Source: Actinomycetospora callitridis
GTDB lineage: Bacteria; Actinomycetota; Actinomycetes; Mycobacteriales; Pseudonocardiaceae
Direction of reading: 5' to 3'
DNA: 64,000 bases
NCBI RefSeq assembly: GCF_028737265.1
Contig: NZ_JAQZAK010000004.1
Coordinates: 124,001-188,000, forward strand
In this document: piece by piece, positions 1-7,291 of the stretch
Layout of the letters: the number at the start of each line of letters is the position of its first letter
Position numbering within the stretch: position 1 is the first letter of the stretch
Position numbers and translations under genes: made by a program
The notes under the pieces: model-generated
The model's database searches: none
The model's input: the letters and a program-made list of their open reading frames with translations, nothing else
What the model was told of the DNA's origin: nothing

Positions 1-956
1 CGCTCGTGGCTGACGACGGTGCCCTCGAGCAGCACCCCGGCCGACGACCGGGCCAGGCGGGCGAGGGTGTCGAGGTGCTCGCCGACCTCGGGGTTGCGCT
101 TGTGCGGCATCGTGATGCTGCCGACGGCGGTCGCGGTGGTCGGCTCGGCGAGCTCGCCGATCTCGGGGCGGGCGAGCTCGTAGACCTCGGTCCCGATGCG
201 CGCGAGCGTCCCGCAGACCAGGGCCAGGACGTGCCCGAACTCGGCGACGCGGTCGCGGCTGGTCAGCCAGGACGCGCCCGGGTCGCCCAGCCCGAGCTCG
301 GCGCAGAAGTCCCGGCGCAGCGCGAGCGGGTCGAGCTCGGCCTCGTGGAACGCGAGCGCGCCCACCGCGCCGGCGAGCTGGCCCACCGCCCACCGCGGAC
401 GCCCCTCGCGCAGGCGGTCGAGGTGGCGGCGCAGCTCGTCGGCCCAGGACGCGGCCTTGAAGCCGAAGGTGATCGGGGCGCCGGGCTGGCCGTGGGTGCG
501 CCCGACCATGACCGTGTCGCGGTGGGTCGTGGCCAGATCCAGCACCGTCGCCTCGAGGGCCAGCAGGTCGCGCCGGACGATCGCCCCGACGTCGCGCATC
601 AGCAGGCCGAACCACGTGTCGCTGACGTCCTGCACGGTGGCGCCGACGTAGACGTGCTCGCGCGCGGACTCCGGCAGCACCCGCTGCAGCTCCCGGATGA
701 GGCCGAGCGTGGAGTGCGACGTCGACCGGGTCCCCGCCGCGACCCGGTCCAGGTCGAGCGCGTCCGCGCGGGCCCCGGCGGCGATCTGCTCGGCGGCCCC
801 GGGCGGGACGAGACCGTGGCGCGCCTGCACGCGGGCGAGCGCGACGAGGACGTCGAGCCAGGCCTGCCAGCGGGCCGTCTCCCCGAGCAGCTCCTCGAGC
901 TCCGGGGTGGACCAGAGGTGCGCGTAGACCGGCGAGTCGGTCAGGCGGGTGACCAC
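1..956 (-). CDS. Aspartase/fumarase-superfamily lyase, partial (putative CoM biosynthesis lyase)
   Basis: This gene starts at GTG 956 and runs off the left edge, so only about 318 N-terminal residues are visible. The reading frame is open throughout. It carries the superfamily signature GSITMPHKRNP near the cut end, an STSHS segment near residue 55, and GRTHGQPGAPITFG in the middle, which place it in the adenylosuccinate lyase / carboxymuconate cycloisomerase branch. Members catalyse beta-elimination. Its start overlaps the upstream gene by 16 bp (941-956), so it is translationally coupled to the comA operon. In Xanthobacter Py2, CoM biosynthesis uses two aspartase/fumarase-superfamily proteins (XcbC1, XcbD1), and XcbC1 removes phosphate from phosphosulfolactate. 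By context I infer an equivalent role. A purine or aromatic-pathway lyase is the alternative. The C-terminus cannot be assessed. Confidence 0.85.
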   Translation of the reverse strand, partial: MVTRLTDSPVYAHLWSTPELEELLGETARWQAWLDVLVALARVQARHGLVPPGAAEQIAAGARADALDLDRVAAGTRSTSHSTLGLIRELQRVLPESAREHVYVGATVQDVSDTWFGLLMRDVGAIVRRDLLALEATVLDLATTHRDTVMVGRTHGQPGAPITFGFKAASWADELRRHLDRLREGRPRWAVGQLAGAVGALAFHEAELDPLALRRDFCAELGLGDPGASWLTSRDRVAEFGHVLALVCGTLARIGTEVYELARPEIGELAEPTTATAVGSITMPHKRNPEVGEHLDTLARLARSSAGVLLEGTVVSHE

Positions 957-1879
957 GGCGCCGCCCCCTGGCTCTCGGCGAGCTCGGCGAGCCGGCCCAG
1001 CGCCTCCCGCACGTGCTCCAGCGAGGCGCCCCACGGCACCGACACCCACGCCGTCGGCCCGTCCGGCCCCTCGGCGACGCCCTCGTCGAGCTCCTCCTGC
1101 TGCAGGCAGCACTTGGTCAGCAGGGCTCCGGCGCCGGCCGCGGCCGGGTCGGCCTTCGGACAGAAGTCGACCTGTGGCGCGTCGTGGCCGTAGAACCACC
1201 GGTGGATCTGGCGGGAGCGCTCGCAGCCGACGAGGGTCCAGTCGGCGGGCTCCGGTCGTTCGTCGAGGTAGGACATCGTGGCGCCGGGGATCTCGCTCCC
1301 GCCGCCGCGGCACGGGAGCAGGTAGTGCTCGGCGGGGAGCCGGCGGGCGAGGTCGGCCAGGTCGACGACCTCGCTCTCGAGGCGCAGCGGCCGCAGGGTC
1401 TCGGTGACGTCGACGATCCGGCGGGCCTGGTCGGCGAGCTTGGCCGGGTGCGGCGGCACCACCTCGCGCACCACCACCCGCAGCGCGTCGGGGTCGACCA
1501 CGAAGTTGACGTGCTCGTACCGGCCCTGCACCACCACCGCGCGGGCGCCGGGGACCTCGGCGGCCACGGCGACCAGCGCGGACGGGATCGCCGTGTCGAC
1601 GTCCGGGCGGTACACGAACACGCACTCGTCGGGGCCCGCGAGGAGCTCGACCGCCGTGATCGGGCTGAAGAGCGCGTCGCCGGGATCCCGCGCGACGGCG
1701 AGCAGGGCCACGTCACCCGAGGTCTCGTCGTGCGGGCGCACCACGAGGAACCGCGTCTTCCAGTAGGCCTCGCGCCCCAGGTAGTGCGTACGCAGGGACG
1801 CCTCGTCGAGCGGCCCGTCGAAGCGCGCGACGGCGACGCCCCGGTAGCGCCCGGGGACGAGGTTGGGCGTGCCCCTCAC
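941..1879 (-). CDS. Conserved hypothetical protein between comA and the lyase
   Basis: Predicted 312-residue soluble protein with no function I recognise. The GTG start at 1879 shares a 4-bp GTGA overlap with the comA stop, and its 3' end overlaps the downstream lyase start, so it lies inside a tightly coupled operon. The C-terminal third is rich in potential ligands: Cys190, Cys219, Cys240 and a CC pair at 257-258, with HRWFYGHD and CPKAD motifs between them. There is no signal peptide or membrane segment. The spacing suggests a metal or iron-sulfur site, but this is only inference. Archaeal and proteobacterial CoM pathways need further steps after phosphosulfolactate (oxidation or elimination, then thiolation), so this protein is a candidate for one of them. 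It does not resemble ComB, ComC, ComDE or a PLP-dependent XcbE1-type protein. Confidence 0.8.
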   Translation of the reverse strand: MRGTPNLVPGRYRGVAVARFDGPLDEASLRTHYLGREAYWKTRFLVVRPHDETSGDVALLAVARDPGDALFSPITAVELLAGPDECVFVYRPDVDTAIPSALVAVAAEVPGARAVVVQGRYEHVNFVVDPDALRVVVREVVPPHPAKLADQARRIVDVTETLRPLRLESEVVDLADLARRLPAEHYLLPCRGGGSEIPGATMSYLDERPEPADWTLVGCERSRQIHRWFYGHDAPQVDFCPKADPAAAGAGALLTKCCLQQEELDEGVAEGPDGPTAWVSVPWGASLEHVREALGRLAELAESQGAAPWSPA

Positions 1880-2658
1880 CGCACGGGCTCCGCGGTGACG
1901 GGCAGGGACACCTCGGCGGTGTCCGAGCGCAGGCCCAGCCGCAGCGTCTCCACCGAGAGGATCTCGTCGAGCGCGACGTTGCCCAGGTTCACCCCGGGCC
2001 CGAAGCGCCGGACGAACCACGCCTGCTGCCCGGCGCGGGGTGCCTCGAAGACGACGCGGTCGAGGCCCACGGCGTCGACGATCTCGTCCACCACGTCCTC
2101 GCGGACCGTCCCGTCGCCGTCGTAGATCCCGACGGTGCCGCTCTGACGCCCCTCGGCGACCACGAGCGCGGCGCCGGCGGCGCGGTCCTGCCCCGCCTCG
2201 TCGCCCCACTGCGCGAGGGTGTGCTGCTGGGCCGGGTCCTTGGCCCCGACCTCGGTGACCACGACGAACCGGTCGGCGGCGCGCCGGACCAGCTCGTGCT
2301 TGGCCTCGAGCGCCATCGGCACGGTGCCCCGCGACACCTCGACGTGGGTGAAGCCGGCCTCGTCCGCCCACGCGAGGCACGCCTCGGCCACCCCCTGGGC
2401 CCAGGCGATCTCGAGCAGCGTGCCCCCGAGGCACGACGCGACGTCGTGGTCGGCGAGCACGGCGAGCTTGTCCGCGATCCGGCCGTCGAGGTAGGCGGTG
2501 CCCCACCCGGTCTTCCAGATGTCGACGTACGGGGCCGTGCCGGCGAGCAGATCCGCCGCGACGGCGGGCGTCACGCCGGTGTCGAGGACGTGGGTGAGCC
2601 CGGCCGAGCGGGGCTTGGGCGGCCGGGTCGGCAGCGTCAGGAAGCTCGCGGGGCCCAT
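1876..2658 (-). CDS. comA: Phosphosulfolactate synthase (ComA family)
   Basis: 260 residues, the usual ComA length. The family adds sulfite to phosphoenolpyruvate to give (R)-phospho-3-sulfolactate, the first step of PEP-dependent coenzyme M synthesis (XcbB1 in bacteria). Family motifs are clear from N to C: KTGWGTAYLD, GGTLLEIAW, a VTEVG segment, VVAEGRQSGTVGIYD, VVFEAP, VNLGNVALDEILSVETL and GLRSDT. These match archaeal ComA closely, including the C-terminal stretch. The start is ATG 2658. Plant HSA32 and some bacterial relatives belong to the same family and need not make CoM. The coupled aspartase/fumarase-type lyase downstream makes the CoM reading more likely here. Confidence 0.9.
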   Translation of the reverse strand: MGPASFLTLPTRPPKPRSAGLTHVLDTGVTPAVAADLLAGTAPYVDIWKTGWGTAYLDGRIADKLAVLADHDVASCLGGTLLEIAWAQGVAEACLAWADEAGFTHVEVSRGTVPMALEAKHELVRRAADRFVVVTEVGAKDPAQQHTLAQWGDEAGQDRAAGAALVVAEGRQSGTVGIYDGDGTVREDVVDEIVDAVGLDRVVFEAPRAGQQAWFVRRFGPGVNLGNVALDEILSVETLRLGLRSDTAEVSLPVTAEPVR

Positions 2659-2724
2659 GACCGTCGATGGTAGATCAGATAGTAGATGTACGCCTACGAT
2701 GCGAGACGATCGAGGAGGTGCGGT
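2659..2724. promoter_or_regulatory. Divergent comA / AIR-synthase-like promoter region with GTAG repeats
   Basis: This 66-bp gap separates the divergent comA operon and the AIR-synthase-like gene. It is the least GC-rich stretch nearby. GTAGAT occurs at 2670-2675 and again at 2682-2687 (12-bp step), and CTAC at 2694-2697 forms an inverted repeat with the second copy (GTAG-N8-CTAC, 2682-2697). TACGAT at 2695-2700 could be a -10 for the plus strand. A strong ribosome binding site GGAGG (2714-2718) precedes GTG 2725. The repeats look like an operator, but no regulator gene lies next to them. Confidence 0.45.
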
Positions 2725-3696
2725 GTGGGAACGACCGTGACGAGCGAGCTGGACGAGATCGTCCGGGTCGTCGCCGAGCATCCCGGGCTGCTGGCGAAGA
2801 CCGAGATCGGGCTGGTCGGCGAGGTCCTCGGGGACACCGACTGGACCAGCGGACCGGGGGACGACGGGGCCGTCGTGCGCACGTCGACCGGCTCGGTGGT
2901 CGCCTGCGGCGAGGCGCTGTGGCCCCCGTTCGTCGCCCACGACCCCCGGGGCGCGGGCTTCGCGGCCGTGCTGACCAACGTCAACGACGTCGTGGCGATG
3001 GGCGCCGAGCCCCTCGGGATCGTCAACACCGTCGCGGCCACGGAGGAGACCGCCCGGGCCGCCCTCGAGGGGATGCGCCACGCCTCCCGGCTCTTCCGGG
3101 TCCCGATCGTCGGCGGCCACCTCACCCGCCACGACGGGGAGCCCTCGATCTCCGCCTTCGGGCTCGGCGAGGTGGGCGACGCCCTGTCGATGACGCGGGT
3201 GGAGGTCGGCCAGAGCCTGGTCGTCGCGGCGGCCACCGACGGCGCGATGCGCCCGGACTTCCCGTTCTTCCCGGCGTTCGAGCAGCGCGGGGAACGGTGC
3301 GCGGACGACGTCCGCCTGCTGCCGGCGCTCGCCCGCAGCGGGGCCGCCGTCGCGGCGAAGGACATCAGCATGGCCGGGCTGGTGGGCTCGCTGGCCATGC
3401 TCCTGGAATGGGGGACGTTCGGGGTGGAGATCGACCTCGACGTCCTGCCGGCGCCGCACGGCGTGGACACCGCGGCGTGGCTCACGTGCTTCCCGAGCTT
3501 CGGCTTCCTGCTCTGCGTCCCGCCCGGGCGCGAGGACGACGCCCTCGGCCCGTTCCGCGCGCGCGACCTCGAGGCCGCCGTCGTCGGGCGCATCGACGAC
3601 ACGGGGCGGATCGGCCTGCGGCGGGGCGAGGCCGTCGCGACCGCCTACGACCTCACCCGGCGCGCGGTCACCTGGCTCCCCCGGTCCGGCCGGTGA
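2725..3696 (+). CDS. AIR synthase/ThiL-related protein
   Basis: 323 residues. GTG 2725 is chosen because GGAGG sits 6 nt upstream. The protein has the PurM/SelD/HypE/ThiL fold signatures: GPGDDGAVV near residue 45 (Asp-rich phosphate/Mg site), VLTNVNDVVAMGAEPLGIVNT (the N-D-V-x-A-M-G-A motif) and a C-terminal VAAKDISMAGLVGSL (the D-I-S-x-G-G-L-like segment). Enzymes of this family use ATP to phosphorylate or activate a substrate, and methanogenesis-marker proteins in archaea include AIR-synthase-like members. The substrate here is unknown. It is divergently transcribed from the comA operon over 66 bp, so the two may share regulation. Plain thiamine-phosphate kinase is less likely because other thiamine genes are absent nearby. 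Confidence 0.75.
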   Translation: MGTTVTSELDEIVRVVAEHPGLLAKTEIGLVGEVLGDTDWTSGPGDDGAVVRTSTGSVVACGEALWPPFVAHDPRGAGFAAVLTNVNDVVAMGAEPLGIVNTVAATEETARAALEGMRHASRLFRVPIVGGHLTRHDGEPSISAFGLGEVGDALSMTRVEVGQSLVVAAATDGAMRPDFPFFPAFEQRGERCADDVRLLPALARSGAAVAAKDISMAGLVGSLAMLLEWGTFGVEIDLDVLPAPHGVDTAAWLTCFPSFGFLLCVPPGREDDALGPFRARDLEAAVVGRIDDTGRIGLRRGEAVATAYDLTRRAVTWLPRSGR

Positions 3697-3701
3697 CCGG
3701 C

Positions 3702-4088
3702 TCAGAGCTCGCCGGCGAGCAGGTCGGAGCCCGCGAGGTCGCGCCAGACGGCGTCGACGCCGGTGCAGGGCGCCGGCACGTGGTCCGGCGCGAGGTGGAG
3801 GCCGCGCAGGGCGACGTCGGCGGCGACGGAGAACAGCCGCAGCACGCGCTCCGGGTCGCGCCAGCGGTGTCCGGCCGCGAAGTCGATCCACGCCTCCGGC
3901 GGGACCACGTCGCTCTCGGAGTAGTCCAGCTCGCCCCAGGTGACGGCCAGCTCGAGCAGCTCGATCACCTCGTCGGGGTCGTCCTCGACGCGCAGCAGCC
4001 GGTCGTGGTGGGCACGGGTGCGCCGGTCCGGCCGGCAGCGCACCCAGGGCAGCACCGTCACCGGGTACGCCACGCTGTCGATGCTCAT
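3702..4088 (-). CDS. Hypothetical protein
   Basis: 128-residue acidic protein starting at ATG 4088. I do not recognise the family. It has a pattern of Trp and acidic residues (WGELDYSESDVVPPEAWIDF) and no membrane segment or signal peptide. It converges with the AIR-synthase-like gene, with only 5 bp between the stops, and is divergent from osmC. Third codon positions are strongly G/C, which supports real coding. Confidence 0.55.
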   Translation of the reverse strand: MSIDSVAYPVTVLPWVRCRPDRRTRAHHDRLLRVEDDPDEVIELLELAVTWGELDYSESDVVPPEAWIDFAAGHRWRDPERVLRLFSVAADVALRGLHLAPDHVPAPCTGVDAVWRDLAGSDLLAGEL

Positions 4089-4164
4089 GGACCGATCCCC
4101 CACTTCGTCGAAGGAAACGTGATGGCCGCCACCTTCCTCAGCGGTGTTGCAGGGGTGTTGCACC

Positions 4165-4560
4165 GTGGCTGAGCGCACCGTCTCGGCCGTCTGGGAGGAG
4201 GGCCTGCGCTGCTCGGTGGACGCCGGCGGCTTCCCCCTCACGGTCGACGAGCCGACCTCCGTCGCCGGCGGCACCGGCCGGGGACCTCAACCCACGGAGC
4301 TCCTGCTGGCCTCGGTCTCCTCGTGCTTCACGCTGGCCGTCGCCCACAGCGCCGCCAAGCGCGACCTCGACCTGCGCGGCCTGCGCGTCGACGCGACCGG
4401 CACCTACGACGGTCCGCGCTTCGTCGCGATCCGGATCACCGTGCACGCGGACGCACCGCAGGGCGAGGAGCTCGCCCGGTTGATCACCGCGGCGGAGCGG
4501 GTCTGCTACGTCACCAACACCCTGCGGCTCGCCCCCGAGATCGAGATCCGGAGCGCCTGA
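4165..4560 (+). CDS. OsmC family protein
   Basis: 131 residues from GTG 4165; an in-frame GTG at 4144 would add seven residues, but a GGGG purine run sits suitably before 4165. OsmC/Ohr proteins are small cytoplasmic thiol-dependent peroxidases. The sequence has the family layout: a VDEP segment, GGTGRGPQPTELLLASVSSCF with the first conserved Cys, and ERVCYVTNTL with the second Cys. These two Cys are the peroxidatic/resolving pair in characterised members. It converges with larC, stops 4 bp apart. The sequence does not distinguish Ohr from general OsmC function. Confidence 0.8.
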   Translation: MAERTVSAVWEEGLRCSVDAGGFPLTVDEPTSVAGGTGRGPQPTELLLASVSSCFTLAVAHSAAKRDLDLRGLRVDATGTYDGPRFVAIRITVHADAPQGEELARLITAAERVCYVTNTLRLAPEIEIRSA

Positions 4561-4564
4561 GCGC

Positions 4565-5782
4565 TCACGCCCGCTCGCGGTACGCCGCCAGCGCCGCCTC
4601 CAGGACCGCGCGGACCGGCCACCCGAGGGCGGCCGCGGCGGCCTCCGCCTCGGCCAGTTCGGGGGTCGCGAGGGGCAGGGGCCCCTCGGGATCGTCGGCG
4701 ACCTTCACCATCACCACCCGGGTCGCGCCCGCCGGGCCGACCTCGACCGGCACCGACCGGCGGCGCGCGGTCGCCCGCTCCCAGCGCGACCAGCGGACGC
4801 CGAAGGTGCTCGTGTGCCGGAACACCGCCTGGACGATCGCCTCGCGGGCCGCCTCGGGGCAGAGCACCGAGAGCACCTGACCGGGACGGCCGTGCCGGCC
4901 GACCACGGGCGTCGTCCAGCAGTCCCAGGCGCCCGCCGCCCGGGCGGCGGCGAGCACCGAGGGCCAGAGCCGCGGGTCGAGGTCGTCGACCGTGGCCTCG
5001 ACGACCACGACCTCGTCGCGGCCCCGGTGCCCGGCGGCGGCCGCGGACCGCCCCAGCACGACGCGGGTGATGTTGGGCCGGTCGGCGGGGTCGCGGCGCC
5101 CGCCGCCGACGCCGACGGCCATGACCCTCATGTCGGGCAGCGGCCCGGGGGTGGCGAGGGCGGCGACCAGCGCCGCACCGGTCGGGGTGGTGCGCTCGCC
5201 CTCCAGCGCGCCGCCCGTCAGCTCCAGCCCGGCGTCCGCGGCGAGGCGGAGCACCGCGGGGCCGGGCACCGGCAGCGGGCCGTGGGCGCTGCGCACCGTC
5301 CCGTGACCCACCGCGAGCGGCGAGCACCACGTCGCGGCGCCGTCGGCGAGCAGGCCGAGCGCGTCCGCGGCGGCGGCGACACCGACGACGTCGGCGAGGG
5401 CGTCGAAGGCGCCGACCTCGTGGAAGTGCACCTCGCCGGGCCCGAGCCCGTGGACCGCGCCCTCGGCCCCGGCCAGCAGCCCGAAGACCTCACCGGCCAG
5501 CCGTCGCGCGGGCGGGCGCAGACGGGCGGTGTCGACGAGCTCCAGGACGTCGGCGAGGCGCCGTTCGCGGTCCGGGACCGCCGGGGTGCCGACGACCACC
5601 CGGGCGCACGCGAACCCGCCGCGGCGCTCCCGGAGCACCTCGACCGACAGGCCCGGGACGCCGAGCGAGGCGACGGCGTCACGCACCGCGTCGAGGTCGG
5701 CGCCCGCGTCGAGCAGGGCGCCCAGGAGCATGTCGCCGGCGACGCCCGAGGACGCGTCGACGAAGGCGACGGCCTCAGCCAC
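4565..5782 (-). CDS. larC: Nickel-pincer cofactor nickel insertion protein LarC
   Basis: 405 residues from GTG 5782. LarC inserts nickel into pyridinium-3,5-bisthiocarboxylic acid mononucleotide, using CTP, to finish the nickel-pincer nucleotide (NPN) cofactor. The N-terminus reads VAFVDASSGVAGDMLLGALLDAG, typical of the family, followed by VHFHEVGAFDALADVVG, which carries the His-rich nickel region. The C-terminal part (VVEATVDDLDPRLW, then TPVVGRHGRPG) matches the LarC2 portion. In Lactiplantibacillus plantarum the two parts are joined by a programmed frameshift; here they are one continuous frame. It overlaps larB by 8 bp, in the order larE-larB-larC. Confidence 0.92.
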   Translation of the reverse strand: MAEAVAFVDASSGVAGDMLLGALLDAGADLDAVRDAVASLGVPGLSVEVLRERRGGFACARVVVGTPAVPDRERRLADVLELVDTARLRPPARRLAGEVFGLLAGAEGAVHGLGPGEVHFHEVGAFDALADVVGVAAAADALGLLADGAATWCSPLAVGHGTVRSAHGPLPVPGPAVLRLAADAGLELTGGALEGERTTPTGAALVAALATPGPLPDMRVMAVGVGGGRRDPADRPNITRVVLGRSAAAAGHRGRDEVVVVEATVDDLDPRLWPSVLAAARAAGAWDCWTTPVVGRHGRPGQVLSVLCPEAAREAIVQAVFRHTSTFGVRWSRWERATARRRSVPVEVGPAGATRVVMVKVADDPEGPLPLATPELAEAEAAAAALGWPVRAVLEAALAAYRERA

Positions 5783-6431
5783 GGCGCAGGATCTTCGCCG
5801 CGTGGGCCGCCGCGCCGAAGCCGTTGTCGATGTTGACGACGACGACCCCGGGGCTGCAGGCCGCGAGCATCGTCGCGAGCGCGGCCCGGCCGCCGGCCGC
5901 GACGCCGTAGCCCACGCTCGTCGGCACCCCGATCACCGGGGCCGCGACCAGGCCCGCCACCACGCCGGGCAGGGCCCCGTCCATCCCGGCGACGGCGACG
6001 ACGACGTCGGCGCGGCCGATGTCCTCGACCCGTGACAGCAGGCGGTGCAGGCCGGCGACGCCCACGTCGGCCACGAGGCGGGTGCCGACGCCGAGGGCCG
6101 CGAGGGTCGCCGTGGCCTCGCGCGCGACGGGCACGTCGGTGGTGCCGGCGGTGAGCACGACGACGTCGCCGGCGGGGCGCGGGAGGGCCCCGACGGTCAC
6201 GGTGCGCCCGACCCGGTCGACGGTCACGTCGTCGAAGGCATCCGGGGCGCGGTCGAGCACCTCGTCGGGACACCGCGTCGCCAGGGCCGGGCCGTCGGGA
6301 TCGAGACGGCGGAGCTCGGCGAGCAGCGCGAGCGTGCGCTCGGGCGGCTTGCCCTGCGCGAACACCACCTCGGGGACACCGGTCCGGGCCCGGCGCCCGC
6401 CGTCGGGCAGCGCGTCGTGGGGCTCGCTCAC
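5775..6431 (-). CDS. larB: Nickel-pincer cofactor biosynthesis protein LarB
   Basis: 218 residues from GTG 6431. LarB carboxylates and hydrolyses nicotinic acid adenine dinucleotide to pyridinium-3,5-biscarboxylic acid mononucleotide, the first NPN step. The C-terminal half resembles the PurE-type NCAIR mutase fold: VVVLTAGTTDVPVAREA, DVGVAGLHR, VVVAVAGMDGALPGVVAGL and GVPTSVGYG. The start shares a GTGA overlap with the larE stop and the end overlaps larC, so the three genes form a coupled operon. Confidence 0.93.
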   Translation of the reverse strand: MSEPHDALPDGGRRARTGVPEVVFAQGKPPERTLALLAELRRLDPDGPALATRCPDEVLDRAPDAFDDVTVDRVGRTVTVGALPRPAGDVVVLTAGTTDVPVAREATATLAALGVGTRLVADVGVAGLHRLLSRVEDIGRADVVVAVAGMDGALPGVVAGLVAAPVIGVPTSVGYGVAAGGRAALATMLAACSPGVVVVNIDNGFGAAAHAAKILRRG

Positions 6432-7246
6432 GCTGGCGTGATCTCCAGGTTCAGCGACCCCGACCGGAACGGGTGCGGGTCGATCTCGACCTCGCGGTAG
6501 CCCGCCGCGCGCACGGCGGCCTCGACGGCGGCCCGCTCCCCCGGCTCGTCCACGCGCCCCAGCTCGTCACCCGCGATCTGCACGCGGCCGAGGTCGCCGT
6601 GGTGGCGCACCCGCAGGACCGCGTAGCCCCGCGCGTGCAGCGCGGCCTCCGCCCGGTCGATCTGCGCGAGGACCGGCGCGGAGACCGGCGTGCCGTACGG
6701 GATCCGCGACGCGAGGCAGGGCGACGCCGGCTTGGCGGCGCTGGGGAGGCCGAGCTGCTCGGCCAGCGCCCGGATGCGCGCCTTCCCCAGCCCGGCCTCG
6801 ACCAGCGGGTGGCGGACGCCGTGCTCGGCCGCCGCCGTCAGCCCCGGCCGCCAGTCGCCCAGGTCGTCGACGTTGGCCCCGGAGAGCACGACCCGGTCGC
6901 CGGCGATCGTCGTCAGCCGGTCGTAGAGGTCGGTCTTGCAGTGGTAGCAGCGGTCCCGCCCGTTGCGCCGGTAGCCCTCGCGCTCGAGCTCGGTGCTGCT
7001 GACGACGCGGTGCGCGATGCCGATCGCGGCCGCGACGGCCGACGCCGCCTCGATCTCCCCGGTCGCCAGTGCGGGCGACACGGCCGTCACGGCGAGCGCC
7101 CGTTCCCCCAGCACCCGGCCCGCCACGGCGGCGACCACCGACGAGTCGACCCCGCCCGAGAACGCGACGACCGCCCCGGGGAGGCCGGCCAGCAACTTCT
7201 CCAGCGCCGCGAGGTCGTCCGCGGGGGACGACGCGGGGAAAGCCAT
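6428..7246 (-). CDS. larE: ATP-dependent sacrificial sulfur transferase LarE
   Basis: 272 residues from ATG 7246; earlier in-frame starts lack a ribosome binding site. LarE adenylates the carboxylates made by LarB and donates sulfur. The PP-loop SGGVDSS lies at residues 30-36. A CYHCK motif is at 100-104. Cys177 in KPASPCLASR aligns with the sacrificial Cys176 of the L. plantarum enzyme, so a single-Cys sacrificial mechanism is expected rather than the three-Cys iron-sulfur variant. First gene of larE-larB-larC. No larA (lactate racemase) homologue is present in the window, so the enzyme that uses the cofactor lies elsewhere. Confidence 0.93.
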   Translation of the reverse strand: MAFPASSPADDLAALEKLLAGLPGAVVAFSGGVDSSVVAAVAGRVLGERALAVTAVSPALATGEIEAASAVAAAIGIAHRVVSSTELEREGYRRNGRDRCYHCKTDLYDRLTTIAGDRVVLSGANVDDLGDWRPGLTAAAEHGVRHPLVEAGLGKARIRALAEQLGLPSAAKPASPCLASRIPYGTPVSAPVLAQIDRAEAALHARGYAVLRVRHHGDLGRVQIAGDELGRVDEPGERAAVEAAVRAAGYREVEIDPHPFRSGSLNLEITPA

Positions 7247-7291
7247 GCCCGCAGCATGGACGCTGCCGCGGCCGCCGTTCAAGATTCGTGC

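Noticed and set aside
6..1193. 395-codon plus-strand frame
   Set aside because: Opposite-strand shadow of the lyase and Cys-rich gene; Arg/Gly/Pro-rich composition with no recognisable motif, whereas the minus frames carry clear family motifs.
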